A DNA stretch of 64,000 bases, taken from assembly GCA_036571765.1 (NCBI GenBank), contig BROE01000018.1, forward strand, positions 16,952,661 through 17,016,660. The letters run 5' to 3'. The notes under the pieces were generated by a model that was not told where the DNA came from, did no database searches, and saw only the letters and a program-made list of their open reading frames with translations. Origin of the DNA: Plecoglossus altivelis (Eukaryota; Chordata; Actinopteri; Osmeriformes; Plecoglossidae). Position numbers and translations under genes: made by a program. This document shows positions 56,691-64,000 of this stretch, one piece after another (the first letter of the stretch is position 1; each line of letters opens with the position of its first letter).

Positions 56691-57582
56691 GGGTATTGTT
56701 ACCTCAGTGTTCCGAACTTTTGTCTTTTTTTTTTTTGCTTGCTGATGTTTTATATGAAAAAGCTGATAGTCCTGAATATCTTTTATTTTTTTAAGGAAAA
56801 AAGGTATTTTTTTTTAGGTTTTGTCTTGTTGCTTTGATTATTTTTTTCTGTTTTTTTTGTTGTTGTTGTTGTTGTTGCTGTTGAGATGTTTGCTTGAGTT
56901 CAGTGGCCCAGAGGTGAAATCAAAGATTTCAAAATTAGCAGAGGAGAGAAGTGAAGGTTAAGTCTTGATGTCTAGATCACCTCTGAGTCTTATTGAAGTG
57001 TGATTGGAGCATCCGGTCTTCTTATCAAAGCATTGGCCAATAGGGAGTGGTGTTGTTCGTTACCAGGGTTTCTGGACACAAGTAGGTCCATTCCATACAT
57101 TTGGTCTGGCATTGAATCACTCCAGAGGGGAGAAAGCGAGATTTTGACATTGTCAAAATAATATGATTATATGTTTGTCATACAAGCTTTAATTTATAAT
57201 ACCGCTAAACTAGAAGATTGAGAGTCCGGTTATAAGGAGTTAAAACAATACCATCCTTCGACACAGGATGAAGTCAGGTTTTTTATTTCTTTGAATAACT
57301 TCCCAGGATGTGGCAGTGACCGCTGTGTGTCTAGGGGCCACTCTTCTCTGTATCATGATGACATCATCATAGTGCGCCAATTGTTTACCTGCATATAACG
57401 GTGTCGAAGTTAACCGTGGTGACTGTGCCAGAGAAATGTATATTTAAGACTGAAGGGCATTCCACCTGAGCCCTGGCTCTGATATCAAACACTGAATGTG
57501 AATATTTATAACTTCTGTGCTTTGACCAGTTAGCCTCAACCCTCCCTATGGTCTATGCCGGTTTGTGAGTCTGTGTGTGTAG

Positions 57583-57620
<38 letters not shown>

Positions 57621-57926
57621 CGTGCGTGCACGGGAGCGCGACTGATAGAGAGAGAGCGTTTGGGGTGCGTACGTGTTTTCTGTCTATTGGTTTCGGTGTT
57701 TGGTTTTGTGGGGGGAGTGGTGGGGTGGATGAAAAAGCAGGAGACAAGCGAGGAGAGAACTTATGGCCTCGGTCCGGATTTCAACCGACCGAGGAGATGG
57801 AGGAACCTTCAAAAAAATGGGAGCAGACAAGCAAGAGAGTCGAAAAGAACCTTAACCCAGGATATAGATTTAACCTGTACATAAGATGTTGGAAACCCGT
57901 TAATAATACTTTTGTATTTTTGATGA

Positions 57927-57932
57927 AATAAA
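57927..57932 (+). terminator. igf2bp1: Proximal candidate poly(A) signal
   Basis: AATAAA followed after 10 bases by A-rich sequence; may represent a shorter isoform. Confidence 0.5.
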
Positions 57933-59443
57933 TTTGGAGAGAAAAAAAAACAAACAAAAAAAAACCTTTAAAAAAAAAACAACAAAAACGAATGGAATAT
58001 AGATGAAGATCCAGTTTGCCTGGTGACATCTAGACACTGCCAGATTCCACCGTTCTTACTGCCTGCGTTATTCACCAGACGGCAAAACCAGGCTGGTCAG
58101 GGTTTTTCCATACTGTGCTACGTTACCATCAACAGGTCAAAGTCTATTCTATTGTTTATGCTTCCATTTTTATCGAGATGGCAACTGATCGCGTGAGCTT
58201 CGCTCGCCAACGTCTCACTGACCCGCAACAGAAGAGGTCTTTGTGACGGTTGTGTGTGCGTGCGTGCGTGTGCGTTCTACTGTGTGCGCTAGTCTATATT
58301 TAATAGATCAAGCCAATGGTCTTGCATCTCTCTGATACGCTAGTGCTACAGCAGCTTAATCGCGGACAGTAACTCACACGAGGTTTGAAATTCCCCAATC
58401 CGAAGTTTCCCTCTCTTTCCCAACCATGGAGCTCTGTTCACAAACACCAAGACACTATAATGGATTATTCAGACTGCAGCCGTTTTTTTATTTTACGATT
58501 CTTTTTTTCTTTTATAATACAGCAAGCTATATTTGGACATGACATCTGGTTACGTACTGTTACACTAATTGAAAAAATGTAAACGAAAACTATTGAAGTG
58601 CCCAAGATCCTCCAGGAATATTTGAACCTTGATGCAATTTAAAAAGGGAGCATGAGATTAAAGAAGGGGGGAGACAGGGGAGAGAGAGAGAGAAGAGGGG
58701 AGATGGGCCAGTCTTACGAGGAAGGAGGGAGGGCGGGAGGGAAAAAGGGGGCGGGTGTTATGTCAGAAAGAGAGACAAGAGTGTTTGACGTACAAAAATG
58801 GCCTTTTTGTGTTTTGTTCACTTGAAATGCAACAGTAGATTTAGTCCGATCCTAGTGGACTTGACATCACACACAGTCTCCCCCTTCATTCTTTTTAGTT
58901 TCACTAAAGATTCTCCACCTTCTCTCTGCCTTTTGACCTGTTTTTATTTGAGTGTTTTGAATTCCACAGAATAAGGAGGGTGGAGTTTTTTTTCGTTTTT
59001 TTTTTTTTTTTGGGGGGGGTGGGGGGACGTTTCATTTTTGGAGTTTGGGGTACCCTCCAAGTCCCTCTCTACCGCTGGGCCTCAGTGTTCGCTGTCTCAC
59101 CTGTTCAGATGTTTCTCAAGATGTTGCTCATTTTATTTCCTATAACTTTTACATTTTTCTTTCTGTTGCTTTAGTTTGGAATATAGATAATTTGATCTTT
59201 TTATCACATTTTAATGCACAGACTTCTTAATAATAAAAAAAACTGCTACTAAATAAGATGAAATACTAACATGTAACTCATTACATGACCTAAGTAATAA
59301 CTGTGCCAAATGGACCTTGTTTGTGTTCTCTAAAGAGAGAGCAGGATCCAGTGGTTTGGTGTTTCCTAGGAGATAGCAGGGGAGAGACAACGATGGCTGT
59401 TCCTTCCTTGTCTTGGCGTTGACAGACAAACGTTACAAAACGC

Positions 59444-59569
59444 AAACCCTGTTCACGCTCCTGGTCTGTGGCAATGCAAATGGCTCACTATATACTGCCC
59501 ACCTTCAAACCCTGTTCACGCTCCTGGTCTGTGGCAATGCAAATGGCTCACTATATACTGCCCACCTTC
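59444..59569 (+). repeat. Perfect 63-bp tandem duplication in 3' UTR
   Basis: Two identical 63-bp copies (59444-59506, 59507-59569). Each contains an octamer-like ATGCAAAT. Confidence 0.97.
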
Positions 59570-59947
59570 AAACCCCCTCCCCTCCCCTCCAGTCAGAAAT
59601 CGAAACTGATGCCCTCTCGTACGCAAACTGTGCACAACACCCTGCCAAAGTGTGGTCCCACGCTCCACTTAGCAAAGGGCATGCAGGCTTTCAGATTGAG
59701 ATCTTCGCTGTTGAACCCCCCAGTAATAAGTTGCAATATTCATCCCGACCCCCCCATCTAAGCTTAGGTTGGCTTGTCGATGACAGACCCAAGCTCCAGT
59801 CAAGAGCTGCGTTGACTTTGGAAACACAGACGCCCGCCTGGTTTGCTTAAGCTCATAGTTGTGGGTGACTCCAGTTTTGACTTCAACAAAGAATTAGAAG
59901 ATGGGTGGTGCTACAACGACGAAATAACCTCACACATAACTAGGAAC

Positions 59948-59955
59948 CTACCTCA
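59948..59955 (+). promoter_or_regulatory. let-7 8-mer target site
   Basis: CTACCTCA in the distal 3' UTR. Confidence 0.7.
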
Positions 59956-60429
59956 ACACTCAGCCATAAGATTGTTATTATTATCAAAAACCAGACAAGA
60001 GCCGTAGTGCATGTTACAGTCTAGTTTGTCTCTTTCACTTTAATTTATTTTCTTTCTTTCTTTGATCATTTTACTTTTGGGGGGGTTGTTTTTCTTTTAA
60101 AATTGACCTCTTGGGCTTAGAGTTGGGACTGTAAAAAAGGAGAGCAGGGTACACAGAGGGGAGGGGAGGAGCAGGAGGACGACAGCTATAGGGCAGTTTG
60201 TCATCCGCATCCATCACGTCCCTCAAAACAAATCTTACAAGCTCATTTTGATCTCTCTCTCTCTTTTTTTTACAATTCTTTTTTTTTTTTTACCCACAAC
60301 TAATGTTTCTGAGCTTTTAGAGGAATCAAGAGATCCTAGATCTGTTCTCAACAGCAGATTAACCTCAATCTTGCTCTTTTAGTGGAATCAGGTCTTGCAT
60401 TCTCAGGGTGTAAAACTGAGTAGCTTCAA

Positions 60430-60436
60430 TACCTCA
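60430..60436 (+). promoter_or_regulatory. let-7 7-mer-A1 site
   Basis: TACCTCA; weaker site class. Confidence 0.45.
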
Positions 60437-60494
60437 GTATGTATACCACACTCTGTGCCTGTTCCAGTCTTTAGCGGTCCACTCCAGAAAGCCC

Positions 60495-60596
60495 AGACTT
60501 CACTACCCATAATCCTGTGCTCCGGCCAAGACTTCACTACCCACAATCCTGTGCTTCGGCCCAGACTTCACTACCCATAGTCCTGTGCTCCCGCCC
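60495..60596 (+). repeat. 34-bp tandem repeat, three copies
   Basis: Each unit contains ACTTCACTACCCATAATCCT or a close variant, loosely like a ZNF143-type ACTACAATTCCCA word. Confidence 0.93.
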
Positions 60597-60681
60597 TACC
60601 CTCACCCACTTCCATTACCTTGTGACTACACTTCCTGAATCAAGGGGCACGATACCTGTAACCATGTAATTTTTTGTTGAT

Positions 60682-60688
60682 CTACCTC
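60682..60688 (+). promoter_or_regulatory. let-7 7-mer-m8 site
   Basis: CTACCTC followed by T. Confidence 0.6.
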
Positions 60689-61010
60689 TTAGGAAAAAAT
60701 AGGAAATGGTAAAATGAAAAAAGGACACAAAAAAAAGATTAAAATTTGAAAATACTAAAACGAAAAATAAGTAAAAGAAATGAATAACCGGGTAGTGGCA
60801 TCTCCATATACTGTAGTTGATAGTCTATTAAAGGAAATGAAAAAAAAGTTTTAATTCTTCCAAAGATGATTTTTTTTCCATTGTTAGAAATGATTTTGAA
60901 AAGATTATGAAATGGATAAAACAACAGAGGGAGAAAGAAACATCGGTTTTCTTTCTCAAATGAGGTGAAAAAGATTTAATTATCCAGTTTGCATATTTGT
61001 TCTTCATTAG

Positions 61011-61016
61011 AATAAA
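61011..61016 (+). terminator. igf2bp1: Distal candidate poly(A) signal of igf2bp1
   Basis: AATAAAG with a T-rich downstream stretch; the last strong signal before zwint. Confidence 0.6.
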
Positions 61017-62098
61017 GTTTTTAACTTCAAAATCTTCATCTTTTTATTTCGTTTGATTTTATTTTCTGATTGCTTTTTTTTTTTCAAATGACATAGGATT
61101 GTATTTCTTGTGTTTGGGTGCATTTAGGATCCTCTCTTTGTGAACTGCAACATAACACTCTGTGCAACCCTGCAGAGCAGCATGATGTCTAAACCATTTG
61201 ATTTCTATTTCATTTCTAATGATTTATTTGAACAGAAAGGACCTGTTTATCTTGCGGGAAGCAGGGGAGTGGAGTGGAGGGGAGTGGACAAGGGCTAGAC
61301 GGCTCCTCTGAGCGTCCCCCTCCACCGCCCTGCCTCCCCTCCCCTCCCCCCCTGGCTCTTACAATATGGACTTTCAACTTCTGCCTGTCTGATTTCTTTA
61401 GTTCTCATCAACACTTGTTTTAAACTCCTTGTAAACAAAACAGAACATAGATATGAATGTGTTATTAAAAGATGAGAAAAACGGATTCCGTCGCTGTATT
61501 TTGCGTTTGTTCAACACCTTACAAACACATACCTTTGCCTCTCCAATATCTGCAGACGTATGGCGCAATACAAAGTTTCGACTCATAAATTAATTAGAAA
61601 ATATTATTGAACAGTTTCAGATAGCCAGAGCGTTTAAAAACACATTTCAAGTAAAAATGTCAACTAAAAACACTTATTGGCATACCATTTTGTAAAAACA
61701 CACGTGCTACAATCAATTGGTAAAGGTGTACATGTTAAAAGGTGTGACTTAAAACAAAACAATACTTAAAAAATACTCTTTATATACATATTACAGGCTA
61801 CACATGGTATATAAATTTGGCTCATAAAAACGTTTGCACTAACCCTAAATGGCTAAGTGGTTATGTGTCACCCGGGAGCGCCACATGAAACTACAATACG
61901 CATAAGTTGTAGGCAATACTTAACAGTAAGACATATTACATTATCGGGAAAACTTCGACAATATTCAATTAAACATATTTACCACTAGGCGACCGGCGAC
62001 TTCCGGTACCAGATCAGTGATTTGAGGAAGCCCCTCCTCTTCCGGTGCTCTCCAGCCAATCACAAGCGAAACGGTGCCGCCACTATTTGAGAAGAGAA
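61017..62098 (+). promoter_or_regulatory. zwint: Intergenic space and zwint promoter
   Basis: About 1.08 kb. No gene is seen. Near the zwint start there is a CCAAT box (62056-62060, CCAATCA), and TTTGAG (62086-62091) loosely resembles a CHR element. CCAAT plus CHR is the usual layout of G2/M cell-cycle promoters. The CHR-like match is not canonical. Confidence 0.5.
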
Positions 62099-62121
62099 AT
62101 GTCGACCGAAGAAATACAGGC
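62099..62121 (+). CDS. zwint: zwint exon 1
   Basis: 23 nt, MSTEEIQ plus a split Ala codon. The start is in GAAATG context and the donor is GC|GTAAGT. It is the only ATG that splices in frame to exon 2. Confidence 0.8.
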
Positions 62122-64000
62122 GTAAGTTATGACGTTAAATTCAACAAGCTGTTTGGATACTACTTAGATTAGCCTTTTTCTCGAATGTACATCCATCAAG
62201 TGTCTCTATAATATACTCATACGTTCAGGTTTTTCAGTACATCGTACATGTTAGACTGGCTTCGCCAACAACACAGAATATGTTTAAACGCGTTAGCTAG
62301 CTTGGTACTCAGTCGTACTAATATTACTAGTAGTACTACTAACTATTACTAGTAGTACAGGGCTGGTTTACCTAAACCTGATAGCTCGTTATAAATTCAA
62401 ATGTATCACGATGAGATTGCGAGTTGTCTAGTTTGACGATCTCATGCCGCCGTTATATGCAGGTTACTGGAAAGATGCGACCCCGTACATCTGGATTTGT
62501 ACGGCGGTGGAGATGCCCAACGCGAAGGCTTCAAGGCGGACTCATTCATGCCAAACCCGGTCGTAAGTATAGCAAATAAACCAGACAAATAATCATTTAA
62601 AGAAAGCATTTGCTTGCTGTCGTGTCCGGTTGCCATACGAGTGAACTGGACACATCCGCTCTGTGATGATTCTGTCTAGGAGACTCGTAAGATTCAGAAG
62701 ATCCTGTGCAGTCAGCTGTCTGTTTTGAATGACATGATGGGTCTGTTGGAGAGACTGGGCTCGCCAGATGAACTGCTGAATGAATCCTGCCCTCCAAACC
62801 CAGGTAGTAAGGCACGACTTGAATCGATTCAACTCAAACTTTTACCAGCGTGAAACACACACGCAAAGTACATACATATTACATGTAATTATATACAAGA
62901 TATGGACTGTATAGAGGAAGTGATGTCACGTTTTCATGAGTGTCTGTATTATAAGGCAGCCAGGCACACAGCCAATGGAACGCCTTAAAGACGCAGTACA
63001 GAGAAGAAGTGAAGGAGGTGGAGACCCTCATTGGGACCCTCCAGTCCAGGGTAGAGCAGCTGCACCTCAAGAGAGAGCAACTCACACAGCTGGTGAGCAC
63101 TCTGGAGGAGAAGGTGAGGAACACACAGAAACGTGGATTTGTCCTCTCTCTGTCTCTCTCTCACTGTATCTCTCTCTCTCTGTATCTCTCTCTGTATCTC
63201 TCACTGTATCTCTCTCTCTGTCTCTCTCTCACTGTATCTCTCTGTCTCTCACTGTATCACTCTGTCTCTCTCTCACTGTATCTCTCTCTCTGTCTCTCTC
63301 TCTGTATCTCTCACTGTATCTCGCTTCGTCTCTCTCTCACTGTATCTCTGTCTCTGTCTCTCTGTCTCTCTCTCTCTCTCTCTGTATCGCTCTCTCACTG
63401 TATCTCTCTCGATCTGTATCTCTCTCTCGATCTGTATCTCTCTCTCGATCTGTATCTCTCTCTCGATCTGTATCTCTCGATCTGTATCTCTCGATCTGTA
63501 TCTCTCGATCTGTATCTCTCGATCTGTATCTCACTCTCACTGTATCTCTCTCTCACTGTATCTCTCTCTCACTGTATCTCTCTCTCACTGTATCTCTCTT
63601 TATGTCTCTCTCTTTATGTCTCTCTCTGACTGTATCTCTGTCTCTCTGTATCTCCCTCTCTGGATCTCTATCACAGGATCTCTGCCTCTCTTGCTGGATC
63701 TCTCTCTGTAGCTCTCTCTCTCTGTATCTCTCTCTGGATCTCTCTCTATATCTCTATCTGTATCTCCTTGTATATCTCTCTCTCTCTGTATCTCTCTCTG
63801 TACATCTTCCTGTATCTCTCAGCCATGTGTCTCCTCTCCCTCTGTTTCCCGCCTGTCCACCAGAGGAAGACTAGCATGCAGCTGGAGTGTTCCCTACAGA
63901 GGGGTCGCGAGGCCCTGCAGGTGTGTGAGGGCCAGCTGGCCCTGGCCAGGCAGGAGACAGAGGCAGCTCTGCGTCGCCTGGGAGACTGGCAGCTTCACAA
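62099..64000 (+). CDS. zwint: zwint (ZW10 interactor), 5' part, five exons, truncated by window end
   Basis: Zwint is a coiled-coil outer-kinetochore protein that binds KNL1 and helps recruit the RZZ (ROD-ZW10-Zwilch) complex for the spindle checkpoint. The spliced frame gives about 180 residues: MSTEEIQALLERCDPVHLDL, then KIQKILCSQLSVLNDMMGLL, then SQWNALKTQYREEVKEVETL and a long Gln/Leu/Arg/Glu-rich helix. The pair of motifs (K.LCSQL and QWxxLKxxYREHV-like) with this spacing matches human ZWINT. All four introns are GT/AG and keep the frame. The overall sequence is fast-evolving, so the call rests on these motifs and on helical character. Confidence 0.82.
62463..62562 (+). CDS. zwint: zwint exon 2
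   Basis: 100 nt encoding LLERCDPVHLDLYGGGDAQR then EGFKADSFMPNPV. The acceptor is TATGCAG and the donor GTC|GTAAGT. Confidence 0.82.
62680..62803 (+). CDS. zwint: zwint exon 3
   Basis: 124 nt encoding ETRKIQKILCSQLSVLNDMM then GLLERLGSPDELLNESCPPN P. It carries the LCSQL motif. The acceptor is TGTCTAG and the donor CAG|GTAGTA. Confidence 0.85.
62956..63113 (+). CDS. zwint: zwint exon 4 (coiled coil)
   Basis: 158 nt encoding GSQAHSQWNALKTQYREEVK then a heptad-rich helix ending LVSTLEEK. The acceptor is TTATAAG and the donor AAG|GTGAGG. Confidence 0.85.
63132..63830 (+). repeat. TCTCTCTGTATC / CGATCTGTATCT microsatellite (zwint intron 4)
   Basis: 700 bp of TCTCTCACTGTA and TCTCGATCTGTA units of 12-20 bp. 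It fills the intron. Long Ser/Leu frames here are artefacts. Confidence 0.95.
63864..64000 (+). CDS. zwint: zwint exon 5 (partial)
   Basis: The acceptor CCACCAG ends at 63863. It encodes RKTSMQLECSLQRGREALQV then a helix ending RLGDWQLH and stays open to the window edge. A CAG|GTGTGTG donor-like site at 63920 could end the exon earlier. Confidence 0.7.

Larger units (their letters stand above)
54986..61016 (+). other. igf2bp1: igf2bp1 3' UTR (probable, up to 6 kb)
   Basis: Long non-coding AT-rich stretch. Candidate poly(A) signals are AATAAA at 57927-57932 and 61011-61016. The latter is followed by T-rich sequence and would give a UTR of about 6 kb, similar to the long mammalian IGF2BP1 3' UTR. 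It contains let-7 sites, a GC-rich hairpin and several small tandem duplications, all listed separately. Confidence 0.7.

Overview
The window is vertebrate nuclear DNA, almost certainly from a ray-finned fish. It has short exons in long introns, GT/AG splice sites, very heavy micro- and minisatellite content, and a hAT-type MITE. Three protein-coding genes can be read from homology, all on the + strand: the last two exons of ube2z (ubiquitin-conjugating enzyme E2 Z), the complete igf2bp1 gene (IGF2 mRNA-binding protein 1), and the first five exons of zwint (ZW10 interactor, a kinetochore protein), which runs off the right edge. Most long open frames here are translated simple repeats, not genes.

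Layout. Positions 1-1991 hold the ube2z tail, with an inverted, error-rich copy of its penultimate exon at the left edge. Positions 1992 to about 3500 look like ube2z 3' UTR. From there to 13.4 kb is AT-rich intergenic or promoter sequence where I see no gene. igf2bp1 runs from 13423 (ATG) to 54985 (stop). Exons 1 and 2 lie at 13.4 and 14.9 kb, then comes a 30.6-kb intron 2 full of repeats, and exons 3-15 are clustered in 45.6-55.0 kb. A candidate 3' UTR of up to about 6 kb follows, with five let-7 seed sites and candidate poly(A) signals near 57.9 and 61.0 kb. zwint starts at 62099 behind a CCAAT box.

The genes do not form a pathway. Ube2z is the E2 of the UBA6 branch of ubiquitylation, Igf2bp1 is an RRM/KH post-transcriptional regulator inside the LIN28/let-7 circuit, and Zwint is an outer-kinetochore protein. 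ube2z next to igf2bp1 matches vertebrate synteny. zwint next to igf2bp1 differs from human, where ZWINT is on another chromosome.

I found no convincing undescribed biological system. The most useful observations are: (1) igf2bp1 exon 9 is present but broken by a cluster of small indels, best explained as an unpolished long-read patch; (2) similar patches occur elsewhere, including an inverted copy of a ube2z exon and a noisy tandem duplication in intron 2; (3) let-7 seed complements are densely repeated, in sense orientation, in two igf2bp1 intronic repeat arrays as well as in the 3' UTR; (4) a frame-critical ube2z exon is flanked on both sides by UG repeats; (5) a hAT MITE is intact with a perfect 8-bp target-site duplication. 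All identifications come from reading translated exons against remembered family sequences; no database search was run.
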